Notes: generated by a model not told the origin, from the letters alone. A stretch of 64,000 nucleotides of DNA from Amycolatopsis keratiniphila subsp. keratiniphila (GCF_001620365.2 NZ_LQMT02000007.1:243358-307357); one strand, 5' to 3'; counted from the first letter of the stretch, positions 37,055 to 46,210 are shown. Program-made: numbers and translations.

Positions 37055-38025
37055 CGCCGCTCCCCTCGGTCGGCCGATACGCCTTCGAGCGTCGTTTCTC
37101 GTCCACTTCGGACGGACGCGCGTCCTTCGTCTTGCCTGCCGGTGGTCTCGGCGCCCGCTTCGGACCGGACGACGGCCACCGGGTACGACGCGTGCCCGGT
37201 CAGGTTCTGGCCCACCGAGCCCAGCAGCAGTCCGCCGAAGGCGCCGCGACCGCGGCTGCCGACCACGACCAGGCCCGCCCGCTCGCCGTATTCCAGCAAC
37301 ACCCGGCCGGGACGGCCACGGACGACGAGGCAATCGAAGGACACTTCCGGGAACCCGGCCGCGACCGCGGACATCTCGGCCTCCAATTCCCGTCGCAGCA
37401 CCTCGTGCCGCGTCGCCGGTCCAGCCGGCGCGGCACTCCGCCCGTCCACCGGCCCGAAGTCGTGCCAGGTCTTGAGAGCCGTCACGGAAGCACCGAGCGC
37501 GGACGCCTCCTGAAAGGCGAAGCGCACAGCGGCGGCCGACCTGGCCCAGTCGTCCACTCCGACCAGCACGGGCCCCGATCTCGCCCGATCGCCCCGGACC
37601 ACCACCAACGGGCAATGCCCCCGCATCGCCACGGCGAGACCCGAGGAACCCAGTAGCAGTCGTCCTATCCCGTTCAGTCCCCGCGAACCGAGCACCGTCA
37701 CCGCCGCTCGTCTCGACTCGTCGACCAGGACGACCCTCGGGTCACCGGGTCTGATCTCGCTCTCGACGACCAGCGACGACGCGACCGTGCGAGCGGCCTC
37801 GGTCGCGGCACGCAGCCGCTTCGCGCCCGTCTCCCACATGGCGTCACGGACTTCGGCCGCGGTGACCTCCAGGTTCGGATAGTCGTGCCCCGGCGGGACG
37901 CAGGCGTAGACCAGCCGCAACGGCAGGTCACGCCGGACCGCGTCTCCGGCCGCCCAACGGACGGCCTGCAGCGCGGAATCCGAGCCGTCCACGCCCGCGA
38001 CAACGGGATAACGCCTGCTCGCCAT
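37051..38025 (-). CDS. Tandem universal stress protein
   Basis: This 324-residue protein has two USP domains with glycine loops GSRGLNGIGRLLLGS and GSRGRGAFGGLLLGS, followed by a 35-residue charged tail absent from the other USPs here. The ATG at 38025 starts right at the USP fold; a GTG at 38052, immediately after the flavodoxin stop, is an alternative. It is sandwiched between the flavodoxin and the P1B-ATPase gene with overlaps or very short gaps, so it is certainly co-transcribed. Confidence 0.9.
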   Translation of the reverse strand: MASRRYPVVAGVDGSDSALQAVRWAAGDAVRRDLPLRLVYACVPPGHDYPNLEVTAAEVRDAMWETGAKRLRAATEAARTVASSLVVESEIRPGDPRVVLVDESRRAAVTVLGSRGLNGIGRLLLGSSGLAVAMRGHCPLVVVRGDRARSGPVLVGVDDWARSAAAVRFAFQEASALGASVTALKTWHDFGPVDGRSAAPAGPATRHEVLRRELEAEMSAVAAGFPEVSFDCLVVRGRPGRVLLEYGERAGLVVVGSRGRGAFGGLLLGSVGQNLTGHASYPVAVVRSEAGAETTGRQDEGRASVRSGRETTLEGVSADRGERR

Positions 38026-38052
38026 GGCGACCGCCTTTTCCACCGAAGACAC

Positions 38053-38577
38053 TCAGCCGACCGTCCGCAGCGACACGAAGTGCTCGCCCAGCGAAGCGCC
38101 CCAGTCGCGTGCCCTCTGCAACTCGCCGTCACGCAGCACCGTCTCCTCCTTGTCGATATCGACGAAGAAGCTCTCCGGCGGCACGAGCGGGACGAACCCC
38201 AGTCGCTTGAGCCTGCGTTCCGCGGCGATCGCTGCGGAACCGGCAAGCCAGCGCGGTTTCCCGATCCTCGTGTCGAACGTGGCGACGGGAGTGCCGCCGG
38301 ACGTCCGGTCCAAGGTGCCCAGCCAGTCACGCAAGTTCTTCTTCGAACGGACCTCGTCCATCGCCTGCCGCGCGGCCTCGGCCCGGCTGGAAGGCCACGA
38401 AAGGCCACGCACGTGGGTCGGCCCGCCGACCACGAGCAACCCGGTTTCCGGCACGCTGCCGACGTCGTCGACATTCACGACGTCGACCTCGGCATGACGC
38501 GACAGCCCATCCGCCACCGCCTTCGCCACACGCTCGGTGTTCCCGAACATCGACTCGTACACGATCGTCGCTTTCAT
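38053..38577 (-). CDS. Flavodoxin-domain protein
   Basis: This 174-residue protein begins with the FMN phosphate loop of flavodoxins (YESMFGNTERVAKAV), has GGPTHVRGLS as second FMN loop and a distinctive C-terminal half with RRLKRLGFVPLVPPESFFVD. That half is shared with the second flavodoxin at 57775-58293 but not with classical flavodoxins. It may carry electrons for a hypoxia-induced reductase. The ATG overlaps the DUF4389 stop by 1 base. Partner unknown. Confidence 0.88.
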   Translation of the reverse strand: MKATIVYESMFGNTERVAKAVADGLSRHAEVDVVNVDDVGSVPETGLLVVGGPTHVRGLSWPSSRAEAARQAMDEVRSKKNLRDWLGTLDRTSGGTPVATFDTRIGKPRWLAGSAAIAAERRLKRLGFVPLVPPESFFVDIDKEETVLRDGELQRARDWGASLGEHFVSLRTVG

Positions 38578-39956
38578 CACAGTGGTCCTTGTCCTGTCAG
38601 GGAACGGTGTCGGGAAACGCGAGAGACCGGGATCGCGACGAGCGCGACGGCCGCCGCCAGGCCGGCGGCTCCGATGATCAGCAGCGACCAGGCCGTCCAG
38701 CCGAGCGCGGGAACGGTCGCGGCGGCTTCGGCACGCACGTCGAGTCCCGCCGAGCCGTCGGCGTTCATCACCACGACGGTCCAGTCACCCGCTTGGTCCG
38801 GCCACGCCACCGTCCGGGTACCGGGGCCGCTCGAGCGCGCCGTCCAGATGTCCGCGCTTTCCGGGATACCGGCCGAACCGGCACCTTGCCGCACGAGAAC
38901 GGATCCGGACGCCAGGTCGGTGACCGTCGCGTAGGTGGTGCCCGCCAGATACCGCTGGACGTCCGCCGACGACGCGATCCCGATGAAGACCGGTTTCCCG
39001 GTGCTTTCCGTCACCGTCAGCCGGACATCGCCCAGCGCGTTCAGCGCGGGTACGGACTCTCCGGCGACACCGGCGAACCGGACCCGCTCACTGACCAGCG
39101 CGGGTGTCTCGGTGCGATAGGAGGTCGAAGTGGCGAGGTAGCCGTTGTCATCGCGGCCGCTCTGATCGAGCCACAGCAGTGCGGCGCCGCCGGTCAGCAG
39201 CCCCATCGACGCCAGGCCGGCGACGGCCCCCGCGACGACGGAGACGATCCTTCCCGAAGTCCAGCCGAGCTTGCGCGTCGGTGAGGGTCTGTCCTCCATG
39301 ACGGTCTCCGGCTCGGTACCGCCCTCGTCCAACCGGAACGGCGGGTACTCGTCGGTCATGAGCGCGACGTACGCGGCGACCCGGACGACCCAGCGATCCA
39401 TGCCCAGCACGAAGTCGTAGATCGGCTTCGGGTACTCGCCGGTGAACAGCAGCACGAAGCCCGCGATGACGACGAGCAGGGCGATGAGCCCGCCCGCACC
39501 CCAGCTGAACCCGTCGTCCTCCGGCCGCCACGCCAGCCACAGGCCACCGCCCGCGAACAGGGCGCTGATGAGGTAGTGCGGGATCGCCAGCACCCACTTC
39601 ACCAGCACAAGGCCGCGCGAAAGCCGCTCCGGATAGGCGATTTCGAGCCTGGCCGGGTAGGCGGGGACGTCGGCGAGGGTGAACGGCGGGTACCGGTCGG
39701 TGCCCAGCGCCGCGTAGGCGTAGTAGTGCACCCGCCAGGTCCAGCGCAGCACACCGACGTTGAATTCGAAGATCGCCCTCGGGTAGCGACCGGTGAACAA
39801 GATCGCGAAGAACGCCAGCACCGTGAGAGGAACGAAGGCCAGCCACAGCAACGCGAGCACAAGGTAGTGCGGGATCGCCAGCACCCATTTCACCAGCCAC
39901 AGCCAGCGGGACAGGCCGGGATCCAGCTCGGCCTCGGCACGAACAGACTGATTCAC
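38577..39956 (-). CDS. DUF4389-domain membrane protein with internal repeat
   Basis: This 459-residue protein contains two tandem copies of a membrane unit: VKWVLAIPHYL followed by LFTGRYPRAIFEF and TDRYPPF (about 25-110), and VKWVLAIPHYL with LFTGEYPKPIYDF and TDEYPPF (about 115-225). A separate helix, an exported beta-rich region (about 270-415) and a final helix follow. DUF4389 proteins have no known function. The GTG at 39956 has GGAG upstream. It heads a four-gene operon with a DosR-type box 61 bases before it. Confidence 0.82.
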   Translation of the reverse strand: MNQSVRAEAELDPGLSRWLWLVKWVLAIPHYLVLALLWLAFVPLTVLAFFAILFTGRYPRAIFEFNVGVLRWTWRVHYYAYAALGTDRYPPFTLADVPAYPARLEIAYPERLSRGLVLVKWVLAIPHYLISALFAGGGLWLAWRPEDDGFSWGAGGLIALLVVIAGFVLLFTGEYPKPIYDFVLGMDRWVVRVAAYVALMTDEYPPFRLDEGGTEPETVMEDRPSPTRKLGWTSGRIVSVVAGAVAGLASMGLLTGGAALLWLDQSGRDDNGYLATSTSYRTETPALVSERVRFAGVAGESVPALNALGDVRLTVTESTGKPVFIGIASSADVQRYLAGTTYATVTDLASGSVLVRQGAGSAGIPESADIWTARSSGPGTRTVAWPDQAGDWTVVVMNADGSAGLDVRAEAAATVPALGWTAWSLLIIGAAGLAAAVALVAIPVSRVSRHRSLTGQGPL

Positions 39957-40016
39957 GGCATCTCCTCGGTATGAAGCGGACACCTTGACGATCCGGCTTT
40001 TCCCGCCCCGGAAACA

Positions 40017-40030
40017 GGCACCAAGGACCC
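40017..40030. promoter_or_regulatory. DosR-type box upstream of DUF4389 operon
   Basis: GGCACCAAGGACCC (GGGTCCTTGGTGCC on the coding strand) fits the box with one change at position 3. It lies 61 bases before the operon start. An almost identical site lies at 58382 before the second flavodoxin. Confidence 0.65.
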
Positions 40031-40114
40031 TCTCCGGCAGGCCCAGTGGCCCTCCGTCCCGATCTCCCGAATGGCGGCCACTGTTCACGTCGACAGCACG
40101 AAGGCGGTCATGGC

Positions 40115-40161
40115 ATGAAGGCCCTCTTCCTTGCGCCTGGCGCCAGGAAGAGGGCCTTCAT
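40115..40161. repeat. 17-bp perfect hairpin, terminator of the second P2-type ATPase gene
   Basis: ATGAAGGCCCTCTTCCT (40115-40131) and its exact complement (40145-40161) flank a 13-base loop. It starts 16 bases past the stop codon of the minus-strand ATPase gene. The stem shares the TGAAGGCC core with the palindromes at 46 and 51620. Confidence 0.7.
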
Positions 40162-40177
40162 TTACTGGGAGAGGGCA

Positions 40178-42724
40178 TTACCGGCTTCGCGCCCGGAAGG
40201 CCTTGTGCAGCGTGTCAGCCAGCAAGACCACCGGGACGGTGGCGAAGGCCAGCACCCAGCCGAGCGGACCGGGAACGGCGCCACCGAGCACCCCCGGTAA
40301 GGGCGGCAGCAGCAGGAACAGGGCCAGCATCCCCAGTTCGAACACGAGCGCGTACCAGAGCAGCGGATTGCCGCGGACGCCGATACGGCCGATCCAGCGT
40401 GCCTCGCTGCGGCAGGCGAAGGCGTTGGCGAGCTGGCCGAGCACGATCGCGGAGAACGCCGTCCCCGACGCCACCGCCAGCAGTCCGGCGTCGGGCGTTT
40501 CGCCGAACCACCAGCCGCCGGCGAGCAGCACGATGAGGAACCCGGCCATCGCCATCGCGGCCTCCACCGGTCCGAGCACGCCGAAGGCGCGGCGAGCCAG
40601 CCTGCCGTCGATCAGCGAACCGCCCTTCGCCGGACCGGTCATCGTGCGCTTGTTCGGCGGCTCCGCGCCGAGTGCCACCGCGGGCAGCAGGTCCGTGCCG
40701 ATGTCGAGGGCCAGCACCTGCAGCACCGTGATCGCGAGCGGGATCTGCCCGCCGGCGAGCGCCCACACCACGAACGGTGTCAGCTCCGCGACGTTGTCGG
40801 TCAGGTGGTAAGTGAGGAAGCGGCGGATGTTGACGAAGGTGGCCCGGCCGAGTTCGATCGCCGAGACGATGGTGCCGAAGTGGTCGTCGAGCAATACGAG
40901 ATCCGCGGCTTCGCGGGCGACGTCGCTCCCCGACGCCCCCATGGCGACGCCGATGTCCGCGGTGCGGAGCGCGGGACCGTCGTTGACCCCGTCCCCGGTC
41001 ATCGCCACGACGTGACCTCGAGCCTGCAACACCTTGGCGATCCGCAGTTTCTCCTCCGGAGCGACCCTGGCGACGACCACGCCGTCCACGTCGAGCAGTT
41101 CGCCGAGCTCGGTGTCGTCCGCGGGAAGGTTCTTTCCCTCCACGACAAGCTTTTCTCTGCCCAGCAAGCCGACTTCGGCGGCGATGGCGGCGGCGGTGCC
41201 CGGGTGATCGCCGGTGATCATCGCCAGCTTGATTCCCGCCCGGCGGCATGAGGCGATCGCGGCGCCGACGTCGGGCCTCGGCGGGTCCTGCAGACCGACC
41301 AGGCCGAGGAGCTCCAGCTCACTCTCAGCGTCCTTTGTGGACGGCTGGCCACGGCGGGCGACGGCGAGCACCCGCAGGCCCTGCTCGCTCATCGCGGTCA
41401 CGGCGCCCTTCGCTCCTTCGGGAACTTCCAGGCACAGCGGGAGAACGCTGTCCGGCGCCCCCGATACGTGCACTCCGTCCCGGTCCTTCACCGACGAACG
41501 CCGACGGCGAGGGTCGAAGGGATGCCGTTCGGTCGGCGGCGGTGGATCCTGTACACCGGCGCGAGCGGCGAGGACGTGCAACGCCACCTCCATCGGATCA
41601 CCGACCGGCTGCCAATGACCAGCCTGCTCGACCGCGTGGGCGTCCGGAGAACACCGCGCCGCCGAGTCGGCGAGGGCGGCCGTCGCCGCCAGCGCCTCCG
41701 GTGTTCCCGTCAGATCACCGGAAGGCCGGTATCCCTCACCTGCGACGGCGACGGTTCCGGCGGGCGTCCACACCCGCACGACCGACATCTCGTTCCTGGT
41801 CAGTGTCCCGGTCTTGTCGGTGCAGATGAAGGTCGTCGCCCCGAGGGTTTCGACGGCTTCTAAGCGGCGGACCAAGGCCTTGCGCCCGGCCATCTTCTGC
41901 GCGGCGCGGGCCAGGGAAAGCGTGACGGTCGGCAGGAGCCCTTCGGGCACGAGGGCGACGGTCACGCCGATCGCGAACAGGAAACTCTCCGTGCCGGTGC
42001 GTCCCAACCCCAGTGCGGCGGCGAAGAAGACGCAGCCGACCGCGACGGCGACGAGGGCGATGACCCGGACCACCCGGTGGAGCTGCGCGGTCAGCGGGCT
42101 TCTGGGGCGGACGGCGTTCGCCGTGACCGCGGAGATCCCGGCCAGTCGCGATCGGGCACCGGTGGCGGTCACCGACGCGGCGGCGTGGCCCTCGGTCACG
42201 TAGGTTCCGGCGTGCACCGTCCCACCCGGTTCGAGCCGGACAGGACGGCTCTCACCGGTCAGCATGGACTCGTCCACCGAAAGCCGTCCGGCCTCGATCA
42301 AGCGTCCGTCGGCGCAGATCCTGTCGCCGGCTTCGAGCAGGACGACGTCACCGACGACCAGGTCCGCCGCCTGCACCACCTTGGCCCGTCCGTCGCGCCG
42401 CACCGTGGCCCGTACCGGCAGCAGGTCGCGCAGCCGTTCGGCGGCCCGATCAGCGCGGTATTCCTGCGCGAAGGAGAACACCCCGTTCAGCACCACGACC
42501 ACCGCGATCGCGATGGCGAGCGCGGGCATCCCGGCGATCAGTGCCAGCACCGCGGCCACCCAGAGCATGAGCGCGAAGAAGTGGACGAATTGGCCGGCCA
42601 GTACGAGTACCGGGTGCCGCCGCTTCGGAGCGGGCAGGACGTTCGGTCCGTCCCGCCGCAACGCGGTCGCCGCCTCGGCGTCGGTGAGGCCCCCGGCTTC
42701 CCGGAGAAGCCCGGCACCCGTCAT
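40178..42724 (-). CDS. Cation-transporting P-type ATPase (P2-like)
   Basis: This 848-residue ATPase has TGES (157-160), the M4 motif VPEGLLPTVTLSLARAAQKMA, Asp303 in DKTGTLT and a TGDGVNDGPALR hinge, with about four to six C-terminal helices (LALDIGTDLLPAVALGAEPP). The PEGLLPTVTLSL form is closer to sodium/potassium- or magnesium-type pumps than to the PEGLP of the ctpF-like enzyme. The ATG at 42724 overlaps the USP stop. It is the last gene of the acg-MBL-USP-ATPase operon, so it repeats the USP-plus-pump pairing seen twice elsewhere in the island. The ion is unknown. Confidence 0.9.
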   Translation of the reverse strand: MTGAGLLREAGGLTDAEAATALRRDGPNVLPAPKRRHPVLVLAGQFVHFFALMLWVAAVLALIAGMPALAIAIAVVVVLNGVFSFAQEYRADRAAERLRDLLPVRATVRRDGRAKVVQAADLVVGDVVLLEAGDRICADGRLIEAGRLSVDESMLTGESRPVRLEPGGTVHAGTYVTEGHAAASVTATGARSRLAGISAVTANAVRPRSPLTAQLHRVVRVIALVAVAVGCVFFAAALGLGRTGTESFLFAIGVTVALVPEGLLPTVTLSLARAAQKMAGRKALVRRLEAVETLGATTFICTDKTGTLTRNEMSVVRVWTPAGTVAVAGEGYRPSGDLTGTPEALAATAALADSAARCSPDAHAVEQAGHWQPVGDPMEVALHVLAARAGVQDPPPPTERHPFDPRRRRSSVKDRDGVHVSGAPDSVLPLCLEVPEGAKGAVTAMSEQGLRVLAVARRGQPSTKDAESELELLGLVGLQDPPRPDVGAAIASCRRAGIKLAMITGDHPGTAAAIAAEVGLLGREKLVVEGKNLPADDTELGELLDVDGVVVARVAPEEKLRIAKVLQARGHVVAMTGDGVNDGPALRTADIGVAMGASGSDVAREAADLVLLDDHFGTIVSAIELGRATFVNIRRFLTYHLTDNVAELTPFVVWALAGGQIPLAITVLQVLALDIGTDLLPAVALGAEPPNKRTMTGPAKGGSLIDGRLARRAFGVLGPVEAAMAMAGFLIVLLAGGWWFGETPDAGLLAVASGTAFSAIVLGQLANAFACRSEARWIGRIGVRGNPLLWYALVFELGMLALFLLLPPLPGVLGGAVPGPLGWVLAFATVPVVLLADTLHKAFRARSR

Positions 42725-43629
42725 CGTTTCCCGTCCCCCTGTGAGCGGGCGACGATCACCGGGCACAGGGCGGCGGACAGCACGCGCTGGCTGGTCGAGC
42801 CGAGCAGCATCCCGGCGACCCCGCCCCGGCCACGGCTGCCGACGATCAGCAGCCGGGCACGATCGGCGTATCCGAGCAGCTCATCGGACGCCCGGCCACG
42901 CGTGAGCACGCGCTCCACCTGTACCTCCGGGTACTTTTCCTGCCAGCCGGCCAGCCGCTCGGCCAGTACCTCACCCTCCCGCTCCTCGAAGTCGGAGGTG
43001 TCCAGGGTCGTCCGCGACTCGGCGAAGAGTGCCGCGAGGAAGGTGTCGTCCCAGCAGTGCAGGGCGACCAGTGGTGCGCCGCGCCAGGACGCCTCTTCGA
43101 ACGCCAGCGCCAGCGCGGCCTCGCTCGCCCGGGAACCGTCGACGCCCACGACCACCGGGCCCTCCTCGGGAGCCTCGCCCTCCGCGATATGCGGGCGTAC
43201 GACCGCGACCGGGCACCGGGCGTGCGTGGTCACGGCGATCGACACCGAACCCACCAGCACCCTGCCGAGCGCGTGGATCTGCTCGGTTCCCAGTACCAGC
43301 AACGCCGCGTCCTCCGACACCGCGAGCAACGCGGGCGCCGGCCTGTCATGCCGCAGGACCGCGGTGATCTTCACCGAGGGTTCCACCTCCCTCACGAGGT
43401 CACGGGCGTGACGCAGCAGGCGATGGCCGCGCGTTCGTGCCTTCTCGACCAGACCTTCGCCCAGCGGCAACGTCCGCGGGAATTTGAGCTCTTCCTCGTC
43501 GATCGCGTGGACCAACCGCAGTTCGGCGTGACGACGGCGGGCTTCGGCGGCGGCCCAGCGCACCGCCCGCGGGCTGGAGTCCGAGCCGTCGATTCCGACG
43601 ACCACGGCCCCGTTCGAGTATTCCGGCAT
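42721..43629 (-). CDS. Tandem universal stress protein with atypical first domain
   Basis: This 302-residue protein has two USP domains. The second has the ATP loop GSRGRGGVAGMLLGS; the first has GTEQIHALGRVLVGS, where the usual glycine-rich loop is lost. The same replacement (GPEEIRPLGRMLVGS) is found in the USP at 59897, so the two are sister paralogs with a probably non-ATP-binding first domain. ATG at 43629 follows GGGGAAG. It lies between the MBL RNase and the ATPase genes, overlapping the latter. Confidence 0.9.
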   Translation of the reverse strand: MPEYSNGAVVVGIDGSDSSPRAVRWAAAEARRRHAELRLVHAIDEEELKFPRTLPLGEGLVEKARTRGHRLLRHARDLVREVEPSVKITAVLRHDRPAPALLAVSEDAALLVLGTEQIHALGRVLVGSVSIAVTTHARCPVAVVRPHIAEGEAPEEGPVVVGVDGSRASEAALALAFEEASWRGAPLVALHCWDDTFLAALFAESRTTLDTSDFEEREGEVLAERLAGWQEKYPEVQVERVLTRGRASDELLGYADRARLLIVGSRGRGGVAGMLLGSTSQRVLSAALCPVIVARSQGDGKR

Positions 43630-43664
43630 TGACTTCCCCACTTCGGTAGTTCGGTTCTTCCTGG

Positions 43665-45059
43665 CTAAAGCAGCACGCGCTCGCCCTGACGAGGCACGAC
43701 GGCGGACCAGGCGTGTTCGTCGCGAAGCCGGCCGGCCACGGTCTCGGCGGCTTCGGGTTCCCCGTGCACGAGGTAGGTGGTCTTCGGCGGAGGACCGGCC
43801 GTCGCCCACGCCAGCAATTCGTCGGCGTCAGCGTGCGCGCTGAAGGCGTCGACCTGGACGACGTCGGCGCGCACGGGCACGTATCGGCCATGGATTTTCA
43901 GCTGCTTGGCCCCCGAGGCGAGTTGTCTCGCCCGGGTGCCCTGCGCGGCATAGCCGACGATCAGCACGGTGTGGCGGTGGTCGGGCAGCATGTGCTCGAG
44001 GTGGTGCAGCACCCGCCCACCGGTCGCCATCCCGGAGGCCGACACGACGATCGAGGGCATCCGTGGCGAGTTCACCCGCATGGATTCCTCGACCGTGCGC
44101 AGTTCCGTCAGCGAGCCGGGCGTGAGTGGGTCGTGCCCGGCGAGTTCCGGCCGGATCTCCGGCCAGCGGCCATGCAGTGCCTCGCGATAGATCCGCAGCG
44201 CGGCCAGCGCCATCGGGCTGTCCACGTAGACGGGCAACTCGGGTATGCGCTGTTCACGCATCAGCTTCGCCAAGGCCGACAACAGCACCTCGGTCCGGTC
44301 GACGGCGAAAGCCGGGATCAGCACACTGCCGCCACGGCGCGCCGTGCGCCGGATGCTGTCGGCGAGCAGATCCATCGACCCGGTGTCGTGGTGATCACGC
44401 GCGCCGTAAGTCGATTCGAGGACCAACGCGTCGCAAGCCGGCCGCGGCCGCGGGGGCCGCAACAGGCTGTGTGTCGGCCTGCCCAGGTCGCCGCTGAAGA
44501 CGACACTTCGCTCGCCGGCCAGCACCCGCACCCACGAAGACCCCAGGATATGCCCGGCCTGTCCGAATTCGGCCGTCACACCCGGCGCGATCTCGATCTC
44601 CTCGTCGTACTCGACCGGACGCAGGAGGCTGATCGCCTTCTCGGCGTCGGAGGCGTCGTACAGCGGCAAAGCCGGCCGGTGTTTCGACCAGCCGTACTTG
44701 TTCGCGTGCGCCGCTTCCTCGGTCATCAGATGCGCGCTGTCCCGCAGGACGATCGGGACCAGTTGGGCTGTCCCCCTGGTGGTGAACACCGGCCCGCTCC
44801 AGCCCGCGCGCACGAGCACCGGCAGGTATCCGCAGTGATCCAGATGAGCGTGCGTGATCACCACCGCGTCGATCTCGGTGAAGGACGCAGGCACCGGCGC
44901 CCAGTTCTTTCGACGCAACTCGGCGATCCCCTGGAACAGACCGCAATCCACGAGCACCCGCGCCTCGGGTGTGTCGATCAGGTACTTGCTTCCGGTGACC
45001 GTCCCCGCACCGCCGTGAAAGGTCAGTGCGACGGATCCGGTTTCGCTGCGCGTGGGCAT
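43665..45059 (-). CDS. Beta-CASP metallo-beta-lactamase-fold RNase
   Basis: This 464-residue protein has the metallo-beta-lactamase core (HAHLDHCG, GHILGS, FSGDLGRP) and a beta-CASP insert with ESTYGARDHH, SASGMATGGRVLHHLEHML and FSAHAD, the pattern of CPSF73-like RNA-processing nucleases (YsfE/TTHA0252 type, not RNase J). It should cleave RNA with zinc in the cytoplasm. The gene lies 21 bases after the Acg-type nitroreductase and 35 before a USP, in an operon headed by tandem DosR-type boxes. That implies hypoxic induction of RNA turnover, which is an inference from context. Confidence 0.9.
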   Translation of the reverse strand: MPTRSETGSVALTFHGGAGTVTGSKYLIDTPEARVLVDCGLFQGIAELRRKNWAPVPASFTEIDAVVITHAHLDHCGYLPVLVRAGWSGPVFTTRGTAQLVPIVLRDSAHLMTEEAAHANKYGWSKHRPALPLYDASDAEKAISLLRPVEYDEEIEIAPGVTAEFGQAGHILGSSWVRVLAGERSVVFSGDLGRPTHSLLRPPRPRPACDALVLESTYGARDHHDTGSMDLLADSIRRTARRGGSVLIPAFAVDRTEVLLSALAKLMREQRIPELPVYVDSPMALAALRIYREALHGRWPEIRPELAGHDPLTPGSLTELRTVEESMRVNSPRMPSIVVSASGMATGGRVLHHLEHMLPDHRHTVLIVGYAAQGTRARQLASGAKQLKIHGRYVPVRADVVQVDAFSAHADADELLAWATAGPPPKTTYLVHGEPEAAETVAGRLRDEHAWSAVVPRQGERVLL

Positions 45060-45080
45060 CGTGGTTTTCTCCTTCGAGGG

Positions 45081-46082
45081 TCAGGAATCGGCTCGGAAGC
45101 CGTGTCCGAGCACTTCGTCGACCGCGCGGCGGGGGCTCGTGGGTACCGCACCGGACGGATAGCCGAACCGCATGAGCGCCTGAGGGAAGCCGGGCAGCTC
45201 AAGGTCTTCGCACAGTGCGGAGCGCACCTCCGGCAGGTGCAGCGGCTGGGTCAGAATGGAGCCGGCCAGTCCCCCGTCGACCGCGTCCAGCCACGTCGTC
45301 TGCAAGGCGTGGCCCGCTCGCAGGTGGTCGTGCCGGGTGTCGTCACGCGTCAGGAACACCAGCAAGGACTCCTCGGCCAGCCTCCGCCGCAGCACCGCGC
45401 TGTCCGGCAGTGCTGTCGAGGCCCTGACGAGACCGGCCCACGGCAGCGAGCCCGAAGGAAGCGCGGCGGAGGCAAGGCCGACGCCGTGCCGGTGGGACAC
45501 CTCGTCACGGATCGTCCAGAGCGCGAGTTCGCGTTGGTATCCGTGATCGTGCTGAAACGACTCCGCCGCGAATTCGAGCAACTCGGCGACCCGCGACAGT
45601 TCCAGCTCGTCCTGGATCGGCCGGGCCTCGACACCCACCGAAGCGGCGGTCGCCACCAGCTCACGGATCCGTTGATGCGTCACCGGACGCCCGGAGAACC
45701 GCTTGCGGTAGCTGCGGCGCCGCTCGATGGCGGAGTACCGGTGCAGGTCGTCGGCCGAGGGAAGGGTGCGCTCGCCCGGCTCCACCGACGCCACCACCTC
45801 AGGGCGGCCGGGATCGGGGAACGTCTCCGTCCGGGGCTCGAAACCGAGTACCCGGACCGCGATTTCCAGATTCGCGAGAGCGGCCCCGCAGGACATCGCC
45901 CGATCCCGGCCCAGCGGGTCGTGTACCGGCAGAGCCAGGTCCCGGCGCTCGATCAGCAGTAGCCGGTCGCGCTCGAACTCGAGAAGCCAAGGCTGGATGT
46001 TGTGCACCGAGGGCGCCCGCAACAAGGTTCGCGCCAGCACCTCGGTCTCCGCCGTCGACCATTGCCGCGATCGCTTCGCCAT
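45081..46082 (-). CDS. acg: Acg-type nitroreductase (Rv2032-like)
   Basis: This 333-residue protein is a member of the Acg family, a duplicated nitroreductase fold. The RAPSVHNIQPWLLEF motif, CGAALANLEIAV and AGLVRASTALPDSAVLRRR are typical. Acg of M. tuberculosis is DosR-regulated and has a closed FMN site, so it may sequester flavin rather than reduce substrates. The ATG is at 46082. Two DosR-type boxes stand 87-128 bases upstream. It heads an operon with the RNase, a USP and a P-type ATPase. Confidence 0.9.
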   Translation of the reverse strand: MAKRSRQWSTAETEVLARTLLRAPSVHNIQPWLLEFERDRLLLIERRDLALPVHDPLGRDRAMSCGAALANLEIAVRVLGFEPRTETFPDPGRPEVVASVEPGERTLPSADDLHRYSAIERRRSYRKRFSGRPVTHQRIRELVATAASVGVEARPIQDELELSRVAELLEFAAESFQHDHGYQRELALWTIRDEVSHRHGVGLASAALPSGSLPWAGLVRASTALPDSAVLRRRLAEESLLVFLTRDDTRHDHLRAGHALQTTWLDAVDGGLAGSILTQPLHLPEVRSALCEDLELPGFPQALMRFGYPSGAVPTSPRRAVDEVLGHGFRADS

Positions 46083-46168
46083 GTTCCGTCCCTCCGCGCC
46101 GGCCGTGTCGGTTTCCACGGTGCGGCAGGAAGGGGTGCCGCGCGCAGGTCCGGACGACTCCGATCGCC

Positions 46169-46182
46169 GGGACCTAAGCCCC
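46169..46182. promoter_or_regulatory. DosR-type box, proximal to acg
   Basis: GGGACCTAAGCCCC lies 87 bases before the acg start. Its centre is 28 bases from that of the second box at 46197, about two and a half helical turns, a tandem layout known at strongly regulated mycobacterial DosR promoters. Confidence 0.75.
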
Positions 46183-46196
46183 GCCTCGTCCGATTA

Positions 46197-46210
46197 GGGT
46201 CCAAAGTCCC
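46197..46210. promoter_or_regulatory. DosR-type box, proximal to devR
   Basis: GGGTCCAAAGTCCC is the closest match in the window to the mycobacterial consensus. It lies 97 bases before the devR start and 115 bases before divergent acg, so it could give DevR autoregulation as well as acg control. Confidence 0.8.

Noticed and set aside
37055..37615. N-terminal extension of the P1B-ATPase frame
   Set aside because: It lies within the USP gene in another frame; the GTG overlapping the USP stop fits the first membrane helix.
40805..41251. Plus-strand frames inside the P-type ATPase genes
   Set aside because: Shadows of the minus-strand ATPase; no independent start signal or domain.
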